This document shows positions 16,284-21,813 of a DNA stretch of 21,813 nt, piece after piece. This stretch comes from RGIG4140 sp045638265 (GTDB lineage Bacteria > Pseudomonadota > Alphaproteobacteria > CAAHEQ01 > UBA3637): the NCBI GenBank assembly GCA_045638265.1, contig JAZUBA010000005.1:1-21813 (forward strand). Direction: 5' to 3'. A model generated the notes under the pieces. The model was not told the origin of the DNA. It worked only from the letters and a program-made list of their open reading frames with translations, and did no database searches. Each line of letters starts with the position of its first letter. The stretch's first letter is position 1. Both the position numbers and the translations under genes were made by a program.

Positions 16284-16982
16284 TCACGATTTAAAATAAG
16301 CAATTTGAAATGCCTGCTTTTTGAGTTCGTCAAATGTTTTGGCATCAGCCGTTATCTCCCAAAAACGAGGTAAAAATTTATCCACATCCGGATAACCTGT
16401 TGCCGAGGCTTGTGCAAATTCCTCAAAATTTTTGTTCAGAAAAACACATGCCGTTAATTCTGCAAAAACCCACAACTTTTCATCAGATAACTGCTCTTTT
16501 GATTTTGTTTGCCGCACACGAATAAATGCTTGCGATAAAATAATTTCATATAACAACGTATACACATGATACATCGGATTAGGTGTTTGATACGCATACG
16601 CATTCAAAACAATATTATGCTCTGACCAATTAGAAATCGCATCTAAAAAATGAGCAACCAACACCCGATATTTAGGAACAGGGGTACCAAAAAAGCGATT
16701 AATCGGGTCAAAATAACGAGAAAAATTCTTTTGCCAAAATTTCGTATAATAAAAGAGAGATTTGTTCAAATCCCGTTGATGTTTTTCATAGACGGCAGAC
16801 AAAAAATCTTCTAATTTTTTATCCCATTTGGTACGGGGATATTCTTTCATTTCATCGGCCAAGTTCAAAGGAAACTGATATTGATTAACCCGATATTCCA
16901 TCGGGGCACCGATATCCGTCATACAAAACATATCCATTAATTTGTATTTTTCTGTTTCAGAAGAAATAAAAAACTCCAACAT
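16284..16982 (-). CDS. Hypothetical soluble protein (232 aa)
   Basis: I do not recognise it. I chose the ATG at 16982 (MLEFFISS), not the one 21 nt upstream, because AAGGAG lies 8 nt before it, inside the longer reading. The predicted promoter's start point would fall near 16998, only a few bases from the upstream ATG. The protein is soluble, rich in aromatic residues (Tyr/Phe/Trp) and mostly helical, with no signal peptide. The stretch TLLYEIILSQAF, followed about 20 residues on by WVFAELTACVF, has the spacing of a zincin HExxH helix plus a distal Glu, but neither His of HExxH is present (YEIIL). If related, it would be inactive. Monocistronic or leading the TM2 gene, 139 nt downstream. Confidence 0.75.
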   Translation of the reverse strand: MLEFFISSETEKYKLMDMFCMTDIGAPMEYRVNQYQFPLNLADEMKEYPRTKWDKKLEDFLSAVYEKHQRDLNKSLFYYTKFWQKNFSRYFDPINRFFGTPVPKYRVLVAHFLDAISNWSEHNIVLNAYAYQTPNPMYHVYTLLYEIILSQAFIRVRQTKSKEQLSDEKLWVFAELTACVFLNKNFEEFAQASATGYPDVDKFLPRFWEITADAKTFDELKKQAFQIAYFKS

Positions 16983-17004
16983 AAAACATCTCCTTTTTTG
17001 CATC

Positions 17005-17033
17005 AGTATGACTTAAAAGTATGTTATTGTCAA
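17005..17033 (-). promoter_or_regulatory. Promoter of the 232-aa gene
   Basis: Minus strand: TTGACA (complement of 17028-17033), 17 bp, CATACT (complement of 17005-17010), then GATG. The ACTGAT context resembles that of the module and ankyrin promoters. It lies too close to the ATG at 17003 for that codon to be a useful start and fits initiation at 16982. Confidence 0.6.
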
Positions 17034-17101
17034 GAATTAAGGGATACCAATTGTCAAAAAAAATCTGTTTTTTGGGGGAATTTGAACCTCTGTTATTATA
17101 T

Positions 17102-17134
17102 AAAAAAAACCGTCAGACAAACCGACGGTTTTTT
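17102..17134. terminator. Terminator after the cysteine-repeat operon
   Basis: AAAAACCGTC (ending 17114) pairs with GACGGTTTTT (17124-17134) around a 9-nt loop, with A-runs and T-runs outside. It lies about 20 bp past the stop at 17152 on the minus strand. The symmetrical ends would allow bidirectional use. Confidence 0.85.
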
Positions 17135-17151
17135 ATTTAAAGACTATGTTT

Positions 17152-18402
17152 CTATTTTAAAGAACACGTAATCCCTTCATCTTTTTGACCATTAATGTTA
17201 ATACTCCATGTTCCTCTGACTTTGCGGTTGGCACATTTTGCACATTCTGTTTTGTTTGTATAAACCCTACTCGGATTATCACAAGCATAACATCCGCCTT
17301 GATAATCTTTGAGCGGTTTGTCATCCGTGCAAGCAACAATCGGCCGTGTTGCTTTTTGTGTTTCTTGACTGATAAAACGAGGGGCATCTTCTGTCAAACG
17401 ACATTCTTCCCCACCATCACCAAAATACATATCTTCCTCCGGAATACGATTTGGGCAAGCAGATTTGCACGTACCTGATGTTACATAAACAGTTTTAGGC
17501 GTATCACAAGAGTAACAACTGCCGTCAAAGGCAATCAACGGTTTATCCGTCGGACACGTTTTCAAAACGCAGTATTTTTCATCCTTAACCCGAATGGTCT
17601 GACGTACATCAGAACAAACTTCACAATTTTTGGCAATAACCGCCTCTGCTTCATCACAAGCATAACATTGACCGTTTGCCAGTAACGGTTTTTCCGGCGG
17701 ACAAGATTTGACACCGCAACCGAAATAACGATATATTTGACGCAACGGTTGATTATTTTCATCCACACAAGCCGTTAAGCATTTTTCAATGTCATCAGGG
17801 GCCATATCCAATGCTTTTTCGTATTGACAAGAATAACAACCATTTTTCTCTCTCAACGGATGTGAAGCCGGACAAATAGTCGGTTCTGAAACACATTTGT
17901 CAAAACTGCCCTTATATGTTCCCTCCGGACATTGATTTAAACCACACCCCCAAAAACTTTGATTGCGTGAAGGTTGACCGTCAACCAAACATTTTGTTTC
18001 ACAATCCTCTTCATTTTGTAATTTAATGGCGTTAAGTTCATCACAGGCATAACATTCCCCATCCTTACTTAGCAGCGGTCTATCTGACGGACAAGGTTTT
18101 TCTACAATACAATGCGGGCTAAAATGAGATTTAGACCGTACAGTTCCTTTTGGACAATTCGCCAAACGACAGACATTACCTTCACTTACTCGTAAATACG
18201 TTCCGTCCGATTGTTGACATAAATTGGAACAATCGGCATTATAGGCAACATTAAAGCTTTTTAATTCATCACAGGCATAACATCTGCCCTCTTGGGATAA
18301 CAGAGGTCTTTCAGGCGGACAAGAAGCAAGTACAGGTTCTTGTGAAGCCTGTGCAACAACGGAATAACCTAAAATTAGCGTTGCTAAAATAATATGTTTC
18401 AT
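17152..18402 (-). CDS. Secreted cysteine-rich repeat protein, six CPxxxPL modules (416 aa)
   Basis: A Sec signal peptide (MKHIILATLILGYSVVAQAS, cleavage near residue 20) directs it to the periplasm or beyond. The mature part has six repeats of about 55-70 residues, each opening CPxx(R/K)PL...G.CY(A/S)C(D), followed by two to four further Cys and often a C.L or CG..CP end. The sixth opens CTDDKPL. Six or so regularly placed Cys per unit suggest small disulfide-bonded or metal-binding knots, as in EGF-like or furin-like repeats, though I cannot assign a family. It lies 1 nt downstream of the 292-aa gene, with AAGGAGG inside that gene's end, so translation is probably coupled. Its last repeat is closely alike to repeats in the 292-aa protein. 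Probable cell-surface or secreted adhesin or structural protein. Confidence 0.9.
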   Translation of the reverse strand: MKHIILATLILGYSVVAQASQEPVLASCPPERPLLSQEGRCYACDELKSFNVAYNADCSNLCQQSDGTYLRVSEGNVCRLANCPKGTVRSKSHFSPHCIVEKPCPSDRPLLSKDGECYACDELNAIKLQNEEDCETKCLVDGQPSRNQSFWGCGLNQCPEGTYKGSFDKCVSEPTICPASHPLREKNGCYSCQYEKALDMAPDDIEKCLTACVDENNQPLRQIYRYFGCGVKSCPPEKPLLANGQCYACDEAEAVIAKNCEVCSDVRQTIRVKDEKYCVLKTCPTDKPLIAFDGSCYSCDTPKTVYVTSGTCKSACPNRIPEEDMYFGDGGEECRLTEDAPRFISQETQKATRPIVACTDDKPLKDYQGGCYACDNPSRVYTNKTECAKCANRKVRGTWSININGQKDEGITCSLK

Positions 18403-18403
18403 A

Positions 18404-19282
18404 TTAATCCTCCTTTAAAGCACATGTATATAAATGACCATATGGTGATGCTGAAACGATTGTAATTTGACGATTAGGACATCTGTCACAACCGAATAAT
18501 GCTTGAACATCATGATGATACAAGCAAGAAATACATTGACCGTTTTCAGCTAATATCGGCTTATTATCGGGACATTTGGTTTGCATTCTACGCAAAAACT
18601 GTGTGTATTTTTTGGCATTAAATGTATTATCTTTTAAAGTGCATGAATTTCCCTGCAAATGATTTCTGCCCCAATAACCGAAAATGTACCGATTGGAACA
18701 TTTAAGACAGCCATCAACGACTGCGATGCTTTTTTCTTCATCATCACAACTGATGCAATTTCCTGTTGCATCCATTAACGGTTTGTCATCGGGACATTTT
18801 TTTGGTAAACAATATTGATTGACACGATAACGCTGTGTTGTTTGATTATCAGCCGAACAAAGTGTATCACATTGAGGCAAATCGGCAAAATCCATTTCAA
18901 ACGGGTAAGGGTCATCACAGGCACGACATAATCCGCGATCATCTTTTAACGGTCTTTCGGGTGGACATTTTCCGTCAATCGGCGACATTTCCTGACGACG
19001 TTTTTCTTCTGCCTCACGGCGTTTCAGTTCTTCTTCATCGGGACAGACTTCTTCAATTTGAGCAACCGCATTCATCATTTCAACAAAAGAATTCATTTCA
19101 CTTAAATTAATTGAACCTTGTTGCTGTTGGATATATTTGTCCATAATCGGCTTAATCTCTTGACATGAATAACATTGATTATCAAGCCATTGAGCTGGTT
19201 TTTCGGGTGGACAATCCGCCAAAGCGAGCGGTGATACCAACAACGCCACCAATAAAAAAGACATTTTAGATTTTATATACAT
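18404..19282 (-). CDS. Secreted cysteine-rich repeat protein, four CPxxxPL modules (292 aa)
   Basis: Signal peptide MYIKSKMSFLLVALLVSPLA, cleavage near LALA|DCPP. Four repeats of the same type as in its neighbour open at CPPEKPAQ, CPPERPLK, CPDDKPLM and CPDNKPIL, each followed by a C.(S/A)C pair. Between repeats 1 and 2 is a charged helical insert of about 65 residues with a Glu/Arg-rich run (EEELKRREAEEKRRQ), probably a coiled coil or spacer. The last two repeats end in C..C.NR...C.LK like the final repeat of the 416-aa protein, so the two genes arose by duplication. AAGGAGG 7 nt before the ATG is a strong ribosome site. First gene of the operon, divergent from the pilin-like gene at 19414. 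Confidence 0.9.
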   Translation of the reverse strand: MYIKSKMSFLLVALLVSPLALADCPPEKPAQWLDNQCYSCQEIKPIMDKYIQQQQGSINLSEMNSFVEMMNAVAQIEEVCPDEEELKRREAEEKRRQEMSPIDGKCPPERPLKDDRGLCRACDDPYPFEMDFADLPQCDTLCSADNQTTQRYRVNQYCLPKKCPDDKPLMDATGNCISCDDEEKSIAVVDGCLKCSNRYIFGYWGRNHLQGNSCTLKDNTFNAKKYTQFLRRMQTKCPDNKPILAENGQCISCLYHHDVQALFGCDRCPNRQITIVSASPYGHLYTCALKED

Positions 19283-19311
19283 ATATGTTCCTCCTTTTTC
19301 TTAACGAAAAA

Positions 19312-19340
19312 AGTATAAAACAAACCAAATGCATTTTCAA
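19312..19340 (-). promoter_or_regulatory. Promoter of the cysteine-repeat operon
   Basis: Minus strand: TTGAAA (complement of 19335-19340), 17 bp, TATACT (complement of 19312-19317). Its -35 is only 11 bp from the -35 of the divergent pilin promoter, so a single regulator or local topology could control both. Confidence 0.7.
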
Positions 19341-19351
19341 CCATTTTTTTC

Positions 19352-19379
19352 TTGTATTTTCGCAAGTAATCTATATAAT
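19352..19379 (+). promoter_or_regulatory. Promoter of the 437-aa pilin-like gene
   Basis: TTGTAT (19352-19357), 16 bp, TATAAT (19374-19379), about 34 bp before the ATG at 19414. Back-to-back with the operon promoter at 19312-19340. Confidence 0.6.
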
Positions 19380-19413
19380 AATTTAAAATCAACTTTTAAA
19401 TAACAGGAAACGT

Positions 19414-20727
19414 ATGAAACAAAATCATCATATCAATATCTCTGAAAACGGTCGCTCAATGATTGAAATATTAGGCGTTTTGGCCGTTATCGGTGTACTG
19501 TCAATCGGTGGTGTATATGGCTATCGTCATGCGTTTTCCAAACATAAAGCCAATACAATTATTCAAGATGCGCAATTAACCTATACGGAATTGCATGGCG
19601 AAAGAACACGCAATCCCCTCCCTTGGACACCCATTACATGGGAACCCCAATCCCGCAAAAGCATTGATAAACATCGGGATAATGAGGGTGATGATTATGT
19701 GCGTGTCAAAGGTATTACAACAGATGAATGCAAACAACTTGTGCTTATGTCTGTTCCGCCTCGTATAACGTTATTTGATGAAAAAGGCAAACGATTTGAA
19801 ACATGTGCCGAAACAAACACCATTATTTTTGCTTTTGACGGCACACGGGCTCCGGGGATTAATTGTGAACGGGGTTCCGATTGTGAACAAATGGGTATGT
19901 ATTGTCAAGCAGATGATAAAGTTTGTCAAGAGTGTCCCGAAGGATATAAAATCAATGCCATGGGTAACGGATGCGACATTATTTGCCAATCGGAAACACA
20001 AACGACCTGTGAATTAAACAATCAATATTGGTGTTGTGAAAACAATCTGATATGTGGGGAAACAGTCGGCAGTTGTGAAGAATCAGACGGTGCCTGTTCA
20101 TATAGAATTAACGAACAAACAGTTGAAGTTAAATCTGATTGCAGTTATTTATATCTTCAACAAACGCAAACGGCTACACACGATTGCGAATATGAAATTC
20201 AAAATACGTCAAACGGAGCCATTGCCAAACAAATAAAAGGCTGTCCTAACGGTCAATTTTGCAATTTAAGATATTCACAAGATAATTGTCAAGGGGCTTT
20301 AACAAATGAAAGCACGGGTAAAATGTACGGTGTCTGTTCGTCATTTAATTTAGCTTTAACCAGTTGTACAATCAAATCTGTCAGCAATCCGATGAAAGTT
20401 CAAAAGGGCTGTCCGAAAGGGCAATTTTGTAATTTAGTTTATACGAATGAAACATGTACGGAACGTATCCCCGGCAATGAAGGAGCGAATGTGATGTATG
20501 GTGTTTGTTCCTCTATGACATTAGGATGGAGCAGTTGTCCCGTTCAAAGTAGCAGTGATGCTGTAACGGCCCTTAAAAAATGTCCCAAAAACAAATATTG
20601 TTATTTGGCATATACGGATGAAACCTGCACAACCACGGTCAATAACAACGGTGCCGATATTTTATACGGGGTATGTAACGACACAACCAAAAGAAATACA
20701 ACCTGCCCTGTTAAAGTCAACGAGTAA
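19414..20727 (+). CDS. Pilin-like (type IV / pseudopilin) protein with cysteine-rich repeats (437 aa)
   Basis: The N-terminus is a class III prepilin signal: a polar leader to Gly13, then RSMIE with the essential Glu at +5 (Glu18), then a hydrophobic helix (to about residue 37) and a Gly-Tyr-containing helix continuation. The residue after the cleavage Gly is Arg, not the usual Phe or Met. A prepilin peptidase should cut here and place the protein in a pilus, pseudopilus or the membrane. The body is long for a pilin and very Cys-rich. A segment at about 145-220 has C..C.....C..C spacing, including YWCCENN. Three tandem repeats of about 57 residues follow at about 277-437, each (K)(G/K)CP.(G/N)(Q/K)(F/Y)C.L.Y....C, later YGVC, ending SC or TC plus P/T. 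The ribosome site is a modest AGGAAA. The divergent operon encodes other Cys-repeat surface proteins. Confidence 0.9.
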   Translation: MKQNHHINISENGRSMIEILGVLAVIGVLSIGGVYGYRHAFSKHKANTIIQDAQLTYTELHGERTRNPLPWTPITWEPQSRKSIDKHRDNEGDDYVRVKGITTDECKQLVLMSVPPRITLFDEKGKRFETCAETNTIIFAFDGTRAPGINCERGSDCEQMGMYCQADDKVCQECPEGYKINAMGNGCDIICQSETQTTCELNNQYWCCENNLICGETVGSCEESDGACSYRINEQTVEVKSDCSYLYLQQTQTATHDCEYEIQNTSNGAIAKQIKGCPNGQFCNLRYSQDNCQGALTNESTGKMYGVCSSFNLALTSCTIKSVSNPMKVQKGCPKGQFCNLVYTNETCTERIPGNEGANVMYGVCSSMTLGWSSCPVQSSSDAVTALKKCPKNKYCYLAYTDETCTTTVNNNGADILYGVCNDTTKRNTTCPVKVNE

Positions 20728-20791
20728 AAAATACGATTAAAAATAATTTTCTCTGTCTATGCAATAGGCGAATTTGTGTATCATCATTGAT

Positions 20792-21036
20792 TTAACCCGA
20801 TATACTCTTTTTTTCCGTCAAACCGCCAACAAACATCCAGTAGCCTTGTTCTGCCTGTTGACAAGCTTGTACCGTACTGTTATAATTGCCATAGCCATTA
20901 AAACATAATTGGCACGATATTTATTCATGGCATAGGTGTAACCCTGTATTCCACCAATTGAAAGAACACCAATAACGGCTAAAACGCCCAGCATTTCCAC
21001 CATTGACCGACCTGTTTCATTTGTATCTGGTTGCAT
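20792..21036 (-). pseudogene. Broken pilin-like gene (N-terminus joined out of frame to a C-terminal fragment)
   Basis: The ATG at 21036 follows CAGGGGGAAATGAT, the same ribosome-site context as the pilin gene at 21347, so I prefer it to the ATG at 21078. The first 38 or so residues are a normal pilin start (TGRSMVEMLGVLAVIGVLSI, cleavage after Gly9, Glu at +5). After NKYRAN the frame continues only to a TGA near 20818 with unlikely sequence. In another frame of the same strand a sensible end is readable from about 20905 to a TAA at 20792 (FNGYGNYNSTVQACQQAEQ, then a YWMFVGGLTEKK stretch). The simplest reading is an internal deletion that removed most of the body and shifted the frame. Expressed, it would give a short pilin-like stub of about 72 residues. 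Confidence 0.7.
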
Positions 21037-21105
21037 ATCATTTCCCCCTGTTTTATTAAAATTATGCAATAAAATCAATCTAATTATATTGTAACAAAAG
21101 GTACG

Positions 21106-21159
21106 TTAAATTACATCTTTATTGGACAAAAATTTGCCAAAACAATAAAATCGTTGCAT
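21106..21159 (-). CDS. Possible 17-aa leader peptide within the split promoter region
   Basis: AAAGGGAGG lies about 6 nt before an ATG that opens a 17-codon frame ending in TAA (MQRFYCFGKFLSNKDVI). It falls entirely inside the 67-bp segment that separates the two promoter elements upstream of the broken pilin gene. The ribosome site is very good, but the GGG of that site belongs to the shared GCAAATAAAGGGA element, so it may be accidental. No attenuator hairpin or codon run is visible. Confidence 0.3.
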   Translation of the reverse strand: MQRFYCFGKFLSNKDVI

Positions 21160-21284
21160 ATTAACCTCCCTTTATTTGCAACACTTTTTTTTAAATTTAT
21201 ATCATTTTTTTTAATTTGTGCTGGTTGGCAGATTTTCAAGGCTTGGCTTAAAATGGCTCAATTCTCTCCATACCCGTGAAATCG

Positions 21285-21313
21285 TTGCAAATAAAGGGAC
21301 GTTTTGTTACAAT
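21285..21313 (+). promoter_or_regulatory. Promoter of the downstream pilin-like gene
   Basis: TTGCAA (21285-21290), 17 bp, TACAAT (21308-21313), about 34 bp before the ATG at 21347. Both hexamers are part of the elements repeated, in opposite orientation, before the broken pilin gene. Confidence 0.65.
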
Positions 21314-21346
21314 CATTTTATTCATATATTTAACAGGGGGAAGTTA

Positions 21347-21813
21347 ATGAAAAAATCTTTTAAAATAAATGAGTTAGGTCGTTCCATGTTGGAAATATTA
21401 GGCATTCTTGCTATCATTGGGGTGTTGTCAATCGGAGCGATTCAAGGTTATCGCTATGCCTTTAACAAATATAATGCAAATGAAACAATCAATGAACTGA
21501 ATCTGCGTGCAAATGATATTTCTCAACGTATGGAACGATTGATTGAACTCAATCATGTTGGCAATATTGATATGGAAATGGGTCCGACAATGCGGACAGG
21601 ATATCCCGTCAGAGCCCGAATGAGCCCTCAATATACGGATTATTTTGAAATGTTTGTGTCTAATGTCCCCACTGATGTATGCAAATTATTGTTACAAAGC
21701 CAATGGCAAGCACCCTACTCTATTTTTGTCGGTATTACCGAATATGAAGCTTCCGTTGAAATTTGTGAACAAGCCGATAAAGTTGAATTAGCTTATGAAT
21801 TTTATAAAGATAT
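21347..21813 (+). CDS. Pilin-like protein, 5' part (155 codons, runs off the window)
   Basis: My own reading: the ATG at 21347 is preceded by AACAGGGGGAAG and opens a frame with no stop to the end of the window. The prepilin signal is INELG|RSMLEILGILAIIG: cleavage after Gly11, Arg at +1, Glu at +5. The hydrophobic helix is followed by GYRYAFNKYNANETINELN, as in the neighbouring pilin-like proteins. Residues about 50-155 form a globular body with two Cys so far (VPTDVCKLL and SVEICEQ), so it is far less Cys-rich than the 437-aa protein and closer to an ordinary pilin or pseudopilin. Substrate of a prepilin peptidase; exported pilus or secretion-pseudopilus subunit. The C-terminus lies outside the window. 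Confidence 0.85.
   Translation, partial: MKKSFKINELGRSMLEILGILAIIGVLSIGAIQGYRYAFNKYNANETINELNLRANDISQRMERLIELNHVGNIDMEMGPTMRTGYPVRARMSPQYTDYFEMFVSNVPTDVCKLLLQSQWQAPYSIFVGITEYEASVEICEQADKVELAYEFYKD

Larger units (their letters stand above)
21037..21346. promoter_or_regulatory. Inverted pair of pilin promoter regions
   Basis: The two divergent pilin-like genes share upstream elements in opposite orientation: GTTGCAAATAAAGGGA (minus at 21167-21182, plus at 21284-21299), TTTTGTTACAAT (complement at 21088-21099, plus at 21302-21313) and ACAGGGGGAA before each ATG. On the plus side the first two are 2 bp apart and make a good promoter; on the minus side 67 bp separate them. Between the arms (21183-21283) is AT-rich sequence with nothing recognisable. 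Confidence 0.7.

Noticed and set aside
16983..17003. Upstream ATG for the 232-aa gene (239-aa version)
   Set aside because: The predicted transcript would start only a few bases from this codon, and AAGGAG lies inside the extension, 8 nt before the internal ATG.
21037..21078. Upstream ATG for the broken pilin gene (86-aa version)
   Set aside because: The GGGGGAA ribosome site is inside this extension and matches the one before the intact pilin gene; leader length also fits the later ATG.
1..21813. CRISPR arrays, tRNA, rRNA or riboswitches
   Set aside because: No regular spacer-repeat pattern, cloverleaf or known RNA core was seen by eye; the only repeats are coding or promoter duplications.

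Overview
Organism. The window is AT-rich with Shine-Dalgarno-led genes, sigma70-type promoters (TTGnnn, 16-17 bp spacer, TATAnT/TATACT), the standard code and no tRNA or rRNA. Pilin-like N-termini of the form G|RSM(I/V/L)E followed by LGVLAVIGVLSIGG, next to secreted CPxxxPL...GxCxxCD-repeat proteins, resemble what I recall from uncultured gut or host-associated Alphaproteobacteria (RF32-like). That placement is recall plus inference, not a search result. The content (ankyrin protein, large hydrophilic proteins without signal peptides, adhesin-like secreted proteins) suggests a host-associated accessory region.

Layout. (1) 1-4264, minus strand: three separately transcribed genes. They are a 582-aa protein of unknown function with a weak ADP-ribosyltransferase-like N-terminus, a six-helix membrane protein, and an ankyrin-repeat protein. 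(2) 4338-15808, plus strand: a three-gene module (117 aa, then about 500 aa, then about 1200 aa) present twice in tandem. Each copy has its own promoter. A terminator hairpin follows each copy. Conservation is very uneven: the promoter and first gene are about 98% identical, the second gene is a mosaic, and the third is heavily diverged. (3) 15923-16982, minus strand: a TM2-domain protein and an unrecognised 232-aa protein. (4) 17152-21813: a two-gene operon of secreted cysteine-repeat proteins, divergent from a pilin-like protein carrying three cysteine-rich repeats. These are followed by a broken pilin-like gene and a further pilin-like gene that runs off the window.

How it fits together. 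The most interesting signal is a related C-terminal tail on proteins with otherwise unrelated bodies. The ankyrin protein and the two giant module proteins end in alignable stretches (core D.TQI...N.VA.R or similar). Five of the six large signal-peptide-less proteins in 1-15808 end in arginine. This looks like a shared C-terminal export signal, making the duplicated modules candidate secreted-effector cassettes with a nearly invariant small partner protein (possible chaperone or adaptor). This is inference: no secretion apparatus is visible here. Region 4 looks like a surface-appendage or adhesin locus, since the pilin-like and cysteine-repeat genes share a divergent promoter region.
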